Position numbers and translations under genes: made by a program
Notes under the pieces: generated by a model
What the model was told of the DNA's origin: nothing
Database searches by the model: none
Seen by the model: the letters and a program-made list of their open reading frames with translations, nothing else
Shown here: positions 27,006 through 35,475 of the stretch, in pieces
Position numbering within the stretch: position 1 is the first letter of the stretch
Layout of the letters: each line of letters opens with the position of its first letter
Assembly (NCBI GenBank): GCA_964434775.1
Contig: CAYSWH010000003.1
Coordinates: 11,536 to 75,535 of the forward strand
Length of the DNA stretch: 64,000 nt
Direction: 5' to 3'
Origin: CAYSWH01 sp964434775
Lineage (GTDB): Bacteria > Patescibacteriota > JACMRA01

Positions 27006-27202
27006 TATAGTCGATCCGAACATAACCTATACCCACTTGTCATGCCGGACTTTCATTGTCATGGCGAACTTGTTTCGGAATCACTTTCGAAGATAGATCC
27101 TTAAATAAATTCAGGATGACGGGATAGCAAATTCAGGGTTACCAGTTGGCAAGTGACAGAGTAAAATTTGGAAATGTCTAGGTTTAATGAGGTTTAGCTG
27201 TA
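27006..27202 (+). repeat. Dispersed MITE-like repeat, copy E
   Basis: Begins TATAGTCGATCCGAACATAA and ends GAGGTTTAGCTGTA. It carries an extra GTCATGCCGGACTTTCATT block near the left end compared with copies C and D, and the TTAAATAAATTCAGGAT hairpin is partly degraded. Lies between trpF and the 95-aa gene; the rest of 26904-27277 shows no gene. Confidence 0.85.
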
Positions 27203-27277
27203 TGTCTCTAGTGTAAAAATTGAAGCTGTTTTTAATGTATAACAACTGGTTTTCAAACGAATGGGGGATTTTTTATA

Positions 27278-27307
27278 GTAAAAAATGCTGAAACCAGGTT
27301 CAGCATA
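27278..27307 (-). terminator. Rho-independent terminator
   Basis: On the minus strand ATGCTGAA / TTCAGCAT (27285-27306) is followed by TTTTTTACTA. It sits just past the stop of the gene at 27314. Confidence 0.8.
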
Positions 27308-27313
27308 ATCATG

Positions 27314-27601
27314 TTAAATTGTTGGCACTTTTTCAGCTTCGTCAAAGCGGCGACGTACTGACTCAATTTGTTTTTCCATTGATAAGCGGCGCCACATTTT
27401 TACTGCTTCTTCTTTTGTTAAAGTCAGTTTGTAGACATTTTTTTCTCCGGCAATGCGGAGTTCCCAGTTTTTACCTCCATTGGAAGAAACCCAAACCTGG
27501 TTAAGAGCTTTGGCATTTTTGAGTGATTGTTTTTCAGTCGAAGAGAGAATTTTCTCTGTATTTTGACCTTGATAATTTTGAGTATAAGTGAGTTGAGACA
27601 T
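27314..27601 (-). CDS. Hypothetical protein, 95 aa
   Basis: Polar helical protein with a Trp-containing beta-like patch (VWVSSNGGKNWELRI) and a C-terminal basic helix (MEKQIESVRRRFDEAE). No membrane segment. It lies downstream of the DUF3892-like gene on the same strand, 79 bases away, and has its own terminator. I do not recognise a family. Confidence 0.55.
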   Translation of the reverse strand: MSQLTYTQNYQGQNTEKILSSTEKQSLKNAKALNQVWVSSNGGKNWELRIAGEKNVYKLTLTKEEAVKMWRRLSMEKQIESVRRRFDEAEKVPTI

Positions 27602-27680
27602 ATTTCATTTTAATTAAAAATAATTTATAAAGAGAGATTAAGATTTTATTTGAGCGAAGAGGTGTAATCGTGTATAAAGA

Positions 27681-27977
27681 TTAACTCTTTTGAATATTGG
27701 GTAAACTTAAAAGATTATCCTCTTCAGTACCATTTTTTACAGTTTGTAAATATTTTGTTCCGCTTTCGGAAACTTTCATCTCGCACTTGGCTCCCACCTT
27801 GTTTTTGGGATTGTAGCTTTTATAAATGCGGTTTTTGGCATATTCCTGACTGAAAAAATCAAGTTTGGAATAATATTTACCAATGTCTGAAGGGATAAAG
27901 CTTACTCTATAACCTTGTATATCTTCTACAGAAGAGCAGTTTTCATCCTTTTTAATTCCGGTGGTGTACCTAGCCAT
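27681..27977 (-). CDS. DUF3892-like protein
   Basis: 98 residues. The start MARYTTGIKKD and especially the end TKYLQTVKNGTEEDNLLSLP match the pattern I associate with DUF3892 (MARYITAVRK ... KYLRTVPDGTxxDNLLSLP). The middle (residues ~40-65) is longer than in the shortest members. Two Cys are present (residues 14 and 65). Function of the family is unknown. Confidence 0.55.
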   Translation of the reverse strand: MARYTTGIKKDENCSSVEDIQGYRVSFIPSDIGKYYSKLDFFSQEYAKNRIYKSYNPKNKVGAKCEMKVSESGTKYLQTVKNGTEEDNLLSLPNIQKS

Positions 27978-28155
27978 AGTTCTTATAATTTTTATAATTT
28001 TTAGAAAGTTAAGTTACGAATATTTTTAGAAAGAAGGTGCAAAAGACGAGCCAAACAAACAAAGAATTTTAAGGGGGCATATATTTTATTAAATCGCATT
28101 TATAATTTGATAAACCGGTTGTAAAACTATCTTGCTTTTTTGTCAAGAGATTTTG

Positions 28156-28196
28156 TTGACAGTTTTGACATTGACAAGTTTGTAATTATCTGTAAA
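28156..28196 (+). promoter_or_regulatory. Promoter/operator region of the LexA-like gene with three TTGACA copies
   Basis: TTGACA occurs at 28156-28161, 28165-28170 and 28171-28176. Candidate -10 boxes are TGTAAT (28181-28186) and TGTAAA (28191-28196), none at the ideal 17-base spacing from a single -35. The phased repeat of TTGACA immediately before a LexA-type repressor gene could be an autoregulatory operator as well as a -35 element. Confidence 0.45.
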
Positions 28197-28220
28197 TTTA
28201 AAATCAGCTAAAAATTATTT

Positions 28221-28826
28221 ATGCACCAGATACAAAAAAAGTTGTTGGAATTTCTAAGTTTTCACAGTATTGAAGGCCTCAGTTTAAGAGAAATAGGTGA
28301 AGAAATCGGTGTTTATCATCCTCAAAAAGTTTTACATCATCTCAAGCAGCTGGAAAAAAAAGGACATATTCGAAAGGAAGAAAAAAATGATACTTACCTG
28401 GTTCTGCAGGATCCGGTGCAAGATATTGTTTATCTGCCTCTTTACGGACTAGCCAGGTGTGGGCATCAGGAACTGGTCGATGACGGCAATGTAGATAAAA
28501 TGCCGGTTTCCAGCCTTATGTTTAACATCAAAAATCCTAAAGAGTTATTTTTGGTGAAAGCGGAAGGAAAGTCCATGTATCCCAAAATTGACGACGGTGA
28601 TTTGGTAATTATTCGCAAGCAACCTCAACCTGATTACCAGGGACAAACTTGTTTGGTAGTTCACGATTCCATAGCCAAGATAAAAAACGTTATTCATAAT
28701 TCAAGTAACCATGGATCGGCAGTTTTGCTTTCGATCAATTCAGATATCTTGCCGGAAGAAGTTAAATCCGATGAATTGACGGTTCACGGGGTAGTTAAAT
28801 ATATTATTTCCAGAAATAAATCATAA
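28221..28826 (+). CDS. LexA/UmuD-like transcriptional regulator with S24 self-cleavage domain
   Basis: 201 residues. Residues 1-60 form a winged helix-turn-helix (LSLREIGEEIGVYHPQKVLHHLKQLEKKGHI), longer and different from classic LexA. The C-terminal S24 domain has catalytic Ser118 in EGKSMYPKI and Lys153 in IAKIKNV. The scissile site, after PLYGLAR, is Cys80-Gly81 rather than the Ala-Gly of LexA; UmuD is cleaved at Cys-Gly. All elements for RecA-stimulated autocleavage are present. It is probably a damage-responsive repressor and may regulate itself through the TTGACA repeats upstream. Confidence 0.85.
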   Translation: MHQIQKKLLEFLSFHSIEGLSLREIGEEIGVYHPQKVLHHLKQLEKKGHIRKEEKNDTYLVLQDPVQDIVYLPLYGLARCGHQELVDDGNVDKMPVSSLMFNIKNPKELFLVKAEGKSMYPKIDDGDLVIIRKQPQPDYQGQTCLVVHDSIAKIKNVIHNSSNHGSAVLLSINSDILPEEVKSDELTVHGVVKYIISRNKS

Positions 28827-29169
28827 TTCCCTACCTACTTTAATGAATCCCCACAACGTGCTAGCCCCTGTTGGTATCAAACCCCAGAATAGCCACTGGA
28901 CCCGAAACAGTGTTTTGCGGCCCTCTGCCGCAAGCGGCGAGGTATTTGATACGAATAAAGATTTTGTCCTGCTCTGCTTGTTTTCAAGTTGTATGCACTT
29001 TTCTACGAGAGGTTTAAAAAAACAAAGTAAAACTACCCTTCGTTCTGCAAAAAATCACTCCGTCCGAAGGCTCCTTGTGATGGCGAGTTCCATGAAGTTT
29101 CCGGTGATAGTTGGTTTTTGGGAAATTTTTAAGGCTTTAGAGAAAAGTTATGGTTAATTTGACAAAGTT
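28827..29169. other. Intergenic segment, partly GC-rich, no supported gene
   Basis: Bases ~28855-28950 are GC-richer than their surroundings and contain a GCCGC AAG CGGC palindrome. A plus-strand frame of 104 codons spans 28843-29157, but its product (Ser/Arg/Cys-rich) does not look like a natural protein, and the minus strand reads equally oddly. It may be a decayed gene or an inserted fragment. Confidence 0.4.
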
Positions 29170-29193
29170 GTGTATGTGTATTACGATATGTGT

Positions 29194-29454
29194 ATGCCTT
29201 CGAAATTAGTTCGCAAACAGTTACTTTTGGATCCTGAAGATCTCTTTTATGTAGAGCAAATAATCAAAAAACAATCCAAATACACTAGCCTTAGTCAATA
29301 TGTTAGAGAACTTTTGAAAAAACAAATACAAGAAAATTCTCAACCCAAAAGTAATAGAAAACAAAAAATGCTAGACTTGGCAGGTAGTGTCTCTCCGGCT
29401 ACAAACTCTCACCCTAATTCCGCCGCCAATCATAACGATATTTATGACACTTAA
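29194..29454 (+). CDS. Probable RHH antitoxin of a PIN toxin pair
   Basis: 86 residues from the ATG at 29194 (MPSKLVRKQLLLDPEDLFYV...). The segment LLLDPEDLFYVEQIIKKQSKYTSLSQYVRELLKKQI has the strand-helix-helix pattern of ribbon-helix-helix DNA-binding antitoxins; the Ser/Asn-rich tail would wrap the toxin. Its stop is 1 base from an ATG of the PIN gene, so translation is coupled. Such antitoxins autoregulate their operon. Confidence 0.7.
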   Translation: MPSKLVRKQLLLDPEDLFYVEQIIKKQSKYTSLSQYVRELLKKQIQENSQPKSNRKQKMLDLAGSVSPATNSHPNSAANHNDIYDT

Positions 29455-29851
29455 TATGTTAGTGCTTTTTGATACAGACTTTTTGTACAATTTTTTCTTT
29501 GCAAATCAAAGCAATCACTTTAAGTCAAAAGAGATTTTTACTCAATATTTAAACTACGATTTTGTTATCTCAAGACCTGTGAGATACGAATTTTTGACTG
29601 TTATTTCCAACAAAGAAAATCAAGAAAAAGCAAAACAGGCCTATTCTAAATTAAACGAATTAGAACTGGAAATTTTGGAAATTACCCCGGAAATTGAAAA
29701 TTTGGCTTTGGATATTTTTCTGACCAGTGATAAAAATAAAATGTCCGTGGTTGACTGCCTAAATCTTGCCATTGCTCAAAAATTTAATTGCAAAATCGCT
29801 AGTTTTGATGCCTTTTATCCAAAAGAGTTTTTGTTGGCACTGCCCGCCTGA
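29444..29851 (+). CDS. PIN-domain toxin (VapC-like)
   Basis: 135 residues from the ATG at 29444, which overlaps the antitoxin end; an ATG at 29456 is an alternative. All four PIN acidic residues are visible: Asp in VLFDTDFLYN, Glu in RPVRYEFL, Asp in SVVDCLNLAIA, and Asp in IASFDAFYP. PIN toxins are Mg-dependent RNases that cut tRNA or rRNA. With the RHH-like gene upstream it forms a complete toxin-antitoxin module. Confidence 0.8.
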   Translation: MTLNMLVLFDTDFLYNFFFANQSNHFKSKEIFTQYLNYDFVISRPVRYEFLTVISNKENQEKAKQAYSKLNELELEILEITPEIENLALDIFLTSDKNKMSVVDCLNLAIAQKFNCKIASFDAFYPKEFLLALPA

Positions 29852-29949
29852 CAGATCAAAAACTTACAAAAACTTCTAAAATTTACTACCAAAACAACTT
29901 CAAAATTGTCTTGGCTTGTCAAAAATTGCTTTTTATTCTTGACTTAGGT

Positions 29950-30087
29950 ATGGAGGAATACATATTTTCACTTATCGGGGTTATAGGGATTATTGCAGCA
30001 ATAATCTTTGCCTCTATTCTGTTCAAAGACTATTTAAAAATCATTTTTCACAAAACAAAGAAGAAAGTAAAAAAGAAAAAAGATTAG
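29950..30087 (+). CDS. Small membrane protein, 45 aa
   Basis: An ATG at 29950 opens a 45-codon frame (MEEYIFSLIGVIGII...). One hydrophobic helix (about 5-25) is followed by a strongly basic tail (HKTKKKVKKKKD), a positive-inside single-pass topology. It is preceded by an AT-rich promoter-like stretch (TTGTCA ... TTATTC). It stands 98 bases after the toxin gene. No family recognised; the clean topology favours a real gene. Confidence 0.5.
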   Translation: MEEYIFSLIGVIGIIAAIIFASILFKDYLKIIFHKTKKKVKKKKD

Positions 30088-30171
30088 AGTGGCTAGATTA
30101 TCAGTATTAATTGCATGTCTTTGGTGATTTTTTAAGACTACTGTTTTTTTGAATGTAACTTGTTTACGACA

Positions 30172-31632
30172 CTAAATCCATTCTACAAGCACTAGTCTAT
30201 TAAACTGCTGGGATTCCGGATCGAAATATTCAATGTTAAACTGAAGGTTTTCAAAGTCGACACTCAGCTTGGTTTCAAATTCGTCTTTTTTCCATTTAAT
30301 GCAGAATTTGCTGGGTGATTCTCCATCCAGAATAAAGACTTTACCGTCAAAAGCGGGATAATTATTTCTAAATCTCATGATTTTAATCAACCGCTGAACA
30401 AAGGGTTGTTCAAATTTGTGGTCAATTTGAGACTCAACTACATTGTGTCTAATTAAAGAACGTCCCTCACCAGTCTCGTGATATAAATCTACATCATTTC
30501 TTTGAGCAATCAGGTCGTTATAATAAAGCTGGGGTATTCCCGGAGCAAAGAGAACAATAACTTGGGCCAGGAGCCAGGCATCTTGATCTCGAAAGAGAGC
30601 CTCATACAAAGTGGCGTTAATGGCGTCAGCGGCAAGATTATTGGAGCCGACACCGGAGGCTTTGGCGGTACTTTCCCCGGCGTTGGCAAAAACTTTGTCT
30701 CTGGTAAAATTTGATTCTTCTTCATTGATGCATTCTCCTTCTCTACCCAAGCAAAAACCATCGTGGTTGGAAATTACGGCAATTTGCTTTCTGGGACACT
30801 CTCTCATCCAGTCTTTGAGGTAACTTGAGTTTTTTCTAAAAATAGCATTCAAAATTAATTCCGGTAGGTTGAAATCATAGACCCAGCCACCCATTTCTAC
30901 GATCTTGTTTTTGATATCCAAGGAACCGTGAATTTCGCAGATCGCTTCCATACCGTTCTTTTTGATAGTATCGATCATCCACTGAATTACTTCGTAGACT
31001 TCAGGCACCATATGAAAACCTAATTCTTTGTCCTTGACGGTCGTTTCAATGGCGTCCAAACGAATTACTTTGACTCCCATTTGAGCATGATTTTGGATAA
31101 ATTCTTCGATAAGTCTTCGAGTTAGGGGTGACTTAATATCCAGATCAGCCTGTTCCGGCATGAAAGTCTTCCAGTGGGTTTTAATCGTGCCGTCGGCAAA
31201 AGTGATGTTAATAAACGGAGGGATAGGCGTTAGATATCCCAGTCTGGCGATTTCTTCCAATTTTACATGTCCGTCGGGGTAAACTTTATTTAGAGGCAAG
31301 AAAAGATCAGCATACTGAGATTCGCCGTCTTTTTCCAGATAGTCTTGAAAGTACTTGGATTTGATGGAAATATGTCCGGCAATAATGTCGGCCATTACGT
31401 CGTAGTCCTTGGATATTTCTTGGATATCCTCCCAAGTACCAAACTCCTCAGCTACTTCCAGGTGAGTCAGCGGGCAAAAACCTCTATCCGCCGAAGAAGG
31501 ATAAAACGGTAAAATGTGAACCGTCCCGACTGCTCTGGCCAAGTGTTTATCCAGAGTGCGTTTGAGTAATTTGAGATCACCGCCCAAACTGTCAGGATAG
31601 GTCATCAACTGGACCTTATTTTGTATACTCAT
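30172..31632 (-). CDS. GH13 sucrose-phosphorylase-like enzyme
   Basis: 486 residues, matching the GH13_18 length. The start NKVQLMTYPDSLGGDL, HILPFYPSSADRGFCPLTH and the catalytic triad fit sucrose phosphorylase: nucleophile Asp193 in VIRLDAIE, acid/base Glu233 in ICEIHG, and Asp291 in ISNHDG. These retaining enzymes transfer glucose from sucrose or related glucosides (for example glucosylglycerate) to phosphate, giving glucose-1-phosphate in the cytoplasm. The exact donor cannot be read from motifs. It stands alone, so its substrate supply is unclear; glucose-1-phosphate could feed the nucleotide-sugar genes nearby. Confidence 0.88.
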   Translation of the reverse strand: MSIQNKVQLMTYPDSLGGDLKLLKRTLDKHLARAVGTVHILPFYPSSADRGFCPLTHLEVAEEFGTWEDIQEISKDYDVMADIIAGHISIKSKYFQDYLEKDGESQYADLFLPLNKVYPDGHVKLEEIARLGYLTPIPPFINITFADGTIKTHWKTFMPEQADLDIKSPLTRRLIEEFIQNHAQMGVKVIRLDAIETTVKDKELGFHMVPEVYEVIQWMIDTIKKNGMEAICEIHGSLDIKNKIVEMGGWVYDFNLPELILNAIFRKNSSYLKDWMRECPRKQIAVISNHDGFCLGREGECINEEESNFTRDKVFANAGESTAKASGVGSNNLAADAINATLYEALFRDQDAWLLAQVIVLFAPGIPQLYYNDLIAQRNDVDLYHETGEGRSLIRHNVVESQIDHKFEQPFVQRLIKIMRFRNNYPAFDGKVFILDGESPSKFCIKWKKDEFETKLSVDFENLQFNIEYFDPESQQFNRLVLVEWI

Positions 31633-31799
31633 ACCAAAAAGAATTAAAAAAATTGCCTCAAAAGCAAGATAGCCCGCATTTTCTCCGAATTTTCCGCAAT
31701 TGTCAAGAAAAAGTTGATAGCATTGGGAAAATATATGCCGGCTTGTAAAAATGACAAAAATACTTTTTTGTGGTATTATTGAAGGGTCAATATTGTTAT

Positions 31800-32438
31800 A
31801 TGTTCCAAAATGGAGAAATTCTTACTCCTGATAGCCAAGAAAGAGCCAGGGCGGCTATTGATGATTTAATTGCAAGGGCAGAAAGAAGAAAAAGAGAAGG
31901 TAAATTAACTGAAAATTTAGCCAATGCTAATATTTCCCAGCTTGAAGAAATAAAGAGAAAAAATAGGCTAAAGAGAGAAGACATTAGAACTTTAAAAAGG
32001 ATTGAGGAAGCCATAAATAGAGATCTACATAATCCGGTCTTGATTGAACCTGATTCCTTTGAAACTAAAGGCTCTGAAAGGAGGCAAAAGAAACGAGAAA
32101 GAACAGAACAAAAAATTGAAGACAACAAGTTGGAAGCCCGTCGAAGAAAAGCAGAAAGGAAGCGTAAAAGTGCGGAGGAGAAAAAGAATACTAGTAAAAA
32201 AGGCAAAGGTTGGTTGCAGAGGTATGGCACTGCTGCCGATAATATTGGGAAAGTAGGTTCTTTTGGTCTTGGAGTCGCCGGATATTTGACTATGCCAAGT
32301 CACTTCTACACCGGACTTCCTTTTTTATTAGAAACAGGAGGAGCAGGACTACTTTTTTTGGGTTTATATATGGATGCTAAGTATGGCATAAAATGGTTGT
32401 TAAAAAATAATCTTACAAATACACGTTTTTTCTTCTAA
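31800..32438 (+). CDS. Coiled-coil protein with C-terminal membrane segments
   Basis: From the ATG at 31800 the product is about 212 residues (an upstream start at 31770 adds ten). Residues ~10-140 are highly charged, Lys/Arg/Glu-rich and helical (probable coiled coil), then a basic KKGKGW stretch, then two hydrophobic segments (about 155-175 and 180-200). The C-terminus (TNTRFFF) overlaps by 26 bases the end of the convergent ABC permease gene. No family recognised. Confidence 0.6.
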   Translation: MFQNGEILTPDSQERARAAIDDLIARAERRKREGKLTENLANANISQLEEIKRKNRLKREDIRTLKRIEEAINRDLHNPVLIEPDSFETKGSERRQKKRERTEQKIEDNKLEARRRKAERKRKSAEEKKNTSKKGKGWLQRYGTAADNIGKVGSFGLGVAGYLTMPSHFYTGLPFLLETGGAGLLFLGLYMDAKYGIKWLLKNNLTNTRFFF

Positions 32439-33222
32439 AGGCCAGCGTTCCTAGGGTTATTGTAATTAGGGTAAGGGTTAGAAGGATGGCTGTTTTGTTC
32501 CAGTCCAGAGCGAAGTCGTTAACCAGCTTGTCGGTATCAAGGTAGTAAAAAGGGGTTAGTTTGGGAAGCCAATCGGGGAAGCCGGCGAGGGAGGAAAGGC
32601 TGTTGATAAACCAGGAGGCTACGGCCAGGCCGGCACTTATAGAAAGGCCTTTCGATTTATCGAGTAAAATACCCAAGGTTTGTCCGAAGGCCAGAAAGAA
32701 GAGATGGAGAATGGTAGCTCCGATAAAAAGACTTAAGAAAAAGTCAGTGGAAATTTCTTCTTGGGAGGTTTGCAGGTTGAATCCGATAAAGCCCAAAGTT
32801 CCGATAAGGCCGGCAGAGATTGCGAGAAACAGAAAGCCAACGAGGTACTGAGACAGAAAGAGGCTCATTCTGGAAGTTTGTTTGGTCATCAGGTCGGCGA
32901 TGGTTTTGTTATGAATTTTTCCGGCAATTAAATTTGCTCCCAGATATGCTCCGTAAATCGAACCTATAAGCATAAAAAAGGTCAAAAATTGTCCACTGAT
33001 AAAACTCTCGACTTGGGTTAGGTAAGTATCTTGGATATTAAAGGCCTGCTTCATTTCTTCGGGAAAGGAAGAGATTACTTTTTGAGTTTCTTCGGCATCT
33101 TCGGAGATAGAATCGTACGGATAAGCCAGAATCCAGGTCATGGCAGACCAGCCAACAGTCCAGATCACAAGTCCGGTAAGTTTGGCTTTGAGTTCGTAGT
33201 AAATTAAGATTGGATTGGGCAT
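32413..33222 (-). CDS. ABC-2 type transporter permease
   Basis: 269 residues with six hydrophobic helices. A long periplasmic-side loop after the first helix (residues ~35-85) and the phrase FFMLIGSIYGAYLGANLIAGKIHNKTIADLMTKQTSR are typical of ABC-2 permeases, where the intracellular phrase before LL(T/S)xPxSR contacts the ATPase. The ATPase gene lies 92 bases upstream on the same strand. Substrate unknown; drug, lipid or polysaccharide export is usual. Confidence 0.85.
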   Translation of the reverse strand: MPNPILIYYELKAKLTGLVIWTVGWSAMTWILAYPYDSISEDAEETQKVISSFPEEMKQAFNIQDTYLTQVESFISGQFLTFFMLIGSIYGAYLGANLIAGKIHNKTIADLMTKQTSRMSLFLSQYLVGFLFLAISAGLIGTLGFIGFNLQTSQEEISTDFFLSLFIGATILHLFFLAFGQTLGILLDKSKGLSISAGLAVASWFINSLSSLAGFPDWLPKLTPFYYLDTDKLVNDFALDWNKTAILLTLTLITITLGTLAFRRKNVYL

Positions 33223-33314
33223 ATTTAAATAATTTTTGCTTACGGTTTGGTTTGGAATAATTTTTGTGTTTAATGTAAAATTAGATTGGTCTTATATTTT
33301 TATTTTTCAAGGTT

Positions 33315-34199
33315 TTATTTATATTCTTCGTAAAACATATCTTCCAGCCTTGGTTTTTCCAGGTAAAAATCGTGAATTTGGTTATCCATAAGATATCTTA
33401 AAAGCGGCAACCTTTCTTGAGTGTATAGAAGAGTTTCTTGTCCGCGGGTTTCAGTTTTTTCAGCCAGACCTTTGGCTTGGATCTTTTGAGAGTCCTCTTG
33501 ATTTAGATTATTTACCCGAAATACTTTGAGAGCTTGATCCAGGATTTGACTTGTATTTCCTTCCAGAATTTTCTTACCTTTCTTGATCATTACAATCCGG
33601 TCACAAATTGCCTGGACTTCACTCAAAACATGAGAAGACAGGAAAACTGCTCCGTTTCTGGCCTTGACTTTTTCCAGTAGGTCCAAAAATCTTTGCTGCA
33701 TTACCGGGTCCAGACCTGAAGTCGGTTCGTCCATAATGACTAACTTTGGATCATGCATCAGAGCATTGATTATGCCGGCTTTCTTTTTGTTGCCCGTACT
33801 CAAATCTTTAAACTTTTTATCCAGGTCTAATTCCAGAAAATCAGCTAATTCTTGAATCTTGTCTTTGAGGTTTTTTTTCAGTAGGGATTGGTTTCTTGTA
33901 AGAGTTTGTCTGGAAGTAAAACCCGGCTCAAAACTTACTTCACTAAGCATTACGCCGATTTCCGGCATCAAGTCTTGAATGTTATTGACACTGATTTCTT
34001 TTTGACCAAACAGATCAAAGCTCCCGGAAGTGGGAACGGTAAACCCTAGAACCATTGACATGGTAGTCGTTTTGCCGGCTCCGTTAGGACCCAAGAAACC
34101 CACTATCTCTCCTTCTCTAATTTCCAGGTCGATCTCAAAGGCCCCCTTATTATTTCCAAAATCCTTGGTTAGTTTGTTGAGTTTGAGGAAGGCGGTCAT
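33315..34199 (-). CDS. ABC transporter ATP-binding protein (ABC-2 exporter)
   Basis: 294 residues. Walker A GPNGAGKTT (37-45), a variant signature DLSTGNKKKAG in place of LSGGQ, Walker B LVIMDEPTSGLDP and switch His in SSHVLSEV. The ~70-residue C-terminal extension after the switch region is usual for CcmA/NatA-type ATPases. It pairs with the permease just downstream. Confidence 0.93.
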   Translation of the reverse strand: MTAFLKLNKLTKDFGNNKGAFEIDLEIREGEIVGFLGPNGAGKTTTMSMVLGFTVPTSGSFDLFGQKEISVNNIQDLMPEIGVMLSEVSFEPGFTSRQTLTRNQSLLKKNLKDKIQELADFLELDLDKKFKDLSTGNKKKAGIINALMHDPKLVIMDEPTSGLDPVMQQRFLDLLEKVKARNGAVFLSSHVLSEVQAICDRIVMIKKGKKILEGNTSQILDQALKVFRVNNLNQEDSQKIQAKGLAEKTETRGQETLLYTQERLPLLRYLMDNQIHDFYLEKPRLEDMFYEEYK

Positions 34200-34322
34200 A
34201 ATCTATGTTTCTTAAAATTAAATTAGTCAGGTAAATTTTTTATTGGCTTATGTCAAGTGTTGCCACTATCAGGATGGAAATAAAGAAAGAGGAATAAATT
34301 GGCTTAAAAGACCTAAAAATTT

Positions 34323-34352
34323 TTGACAAAAAAACTGTTTTTACGCTATTAA
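34323..34352 (+). promoter_or_regulatory. Probable promoter of GT2-radical SAM pair
   Basis: TTGACA (34323-34328), 18-base spacer, TATTAA (34347-34352), 58 bases before the GTG at 34411. An AAGGAG sequence follows but lies too far from the GTG to act as its Shine-Dalgarno. Confidence 0.4.
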
Positions 34353-34410
34353 TTATAAACAAGGAGATCACTCAATTACACTATTTTTAAACTAGACAAA
34401 AAATCTAATA

Positions 34411-35475
34411 GTGGGTGTAGAGTTCTCAGTCATAATTACAGCAAGAAACGAAGAAGAAGAAATTGGAGAGACGATTAGTAATCTCCTCCGATTTTTAAAC
34501 CTTGAAAAAACTGAAATAGTCGTGGTTAACGATTGCAGTGAAGATAGAACAGGAAATATATTATCATCATTCAAAGATGAAATTAAGATTATAACAAATA
34601 ACGAAGTAAAAGGTATTTCCAAATCCAGAAATCGAGCTATATCTGAATCATTAGGTGGTTGTTTACTATTTTTGGACGCCCATATTAGAATAGAGAGTGA
34701 TATAACGACTAAGTTTGAAAAGGTATATAAAAGATATCCTGAAGTTCTGATTGTTTCCGGAAATTATTTAGTAAATGATTCAACTGAAAACGATAAGGAT
34801 ATTTTGAGAGAAGTTGTTAGAAGAAATTATAGACACAAAGAAGAAAAAGGGTTCTTTATCACATATGATAAATTTACAACCTTGTCTTCCTGTATATTAG
34901 CAATAAAAAAGGAAGTTTTAGAACATTGTGCGTTTCCGGAAGAATACATTGGCTGTGCCGCAGAGGATACTTTTTTTCAGTTAGTTCTAATGGAAAAGGG
35001 TTTTAACATGTTTCATACATCTTCAATAACGATTAATCACAGAGCAGGCATAAGTACCCAGGACCTATTATTTAATAAGGCTATTACCCAATGTAAAGGA
35101 TTTTATAGGTTAATTAGCGACTGTATAAATGAGAACGTTAAAATTCCGTATAGTCCATTTTATCTTGACTACCCTTTATTCATAAGCATATTCTTATTAT
35201 CAGTACCTTTTTTAACAATCTTGGGTATAAATATTCGAGTTTTTGTAGTGCTTAGCACATTTTCTTTTCTTTTGGATTTTTTTCAATTGTACAAATTATT
35301 CTTGGACACAAAGATAAGTTTTAAGATTAAACTTGAGACCTTACTTTATATTATCTTTAACGAGTTAATAAAGATTGGGTATTTACCTATTTTTATAATA
35401 AAATATAAAACCAGTCCTTTAAAATTACTAACAATATTTATAAAATGGAAAATTAATCAATTTGTTTATGTATAA
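34411..35475 (+). CDS. Glycosyltransferase family 2 with C-terminal membrane segments
   Basis: 354 residues from a GTG start (no in-frame ATG fits the conserved N-terminus). EFSVIITARNEEEEI and VVVNDCSEDRTGN mark the GT2 nucleotide-binding half; FLDAHIRI carries an Asp-Ala-His in place of the usual DxD, as in some polypeptide GalNAc-transferase-like enzymes. EYIGCAAEDTFFQ supplies the acidic ED pair. Three hydrophobic helices near the C-terminus (about 255-345) anchor it. The next gene (radical SAM) starts inside its last codons (8-base overlap), so the two are translationally coupled. Confidence 0.88.
   Translation: MGVEFSVIITARNEEEEIGETISNLLRFLNLEKTEIVVVNDCSEDRTGNILSSFKDEIKIITNNEVKGISKSRNRAISESLGGCLLFLDAHIRIESDITTKFEKVYKRYPEVLIVSGNYLVNDSTENDKDILREVVRRNYRHKEEKGFFITYDKFTTLSSCILAIKKEVLEHCAFPEEYIGCAAEDTFFQLVLMEKGFNMFHTSSITINHRAGISTQDLLFNKAITQCKGFYRLISDCINENVKIPYSPFYLDYPLFISIFLLSVPFLTILGINIRVFVVLSTFSFLLDFFQLYKLFLDTKISFKIKLETLLYIIFNELIKIGYLPIFIIKYKTSPLKLLTIFIKWKINQFVYV

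Noticed and set aside
28840..28900. tRNA-like T-arm in GGTATCAAACCCC
   Set aside because: No matching acceptor, D-arm or anticodon arm can be built around it on either strand.
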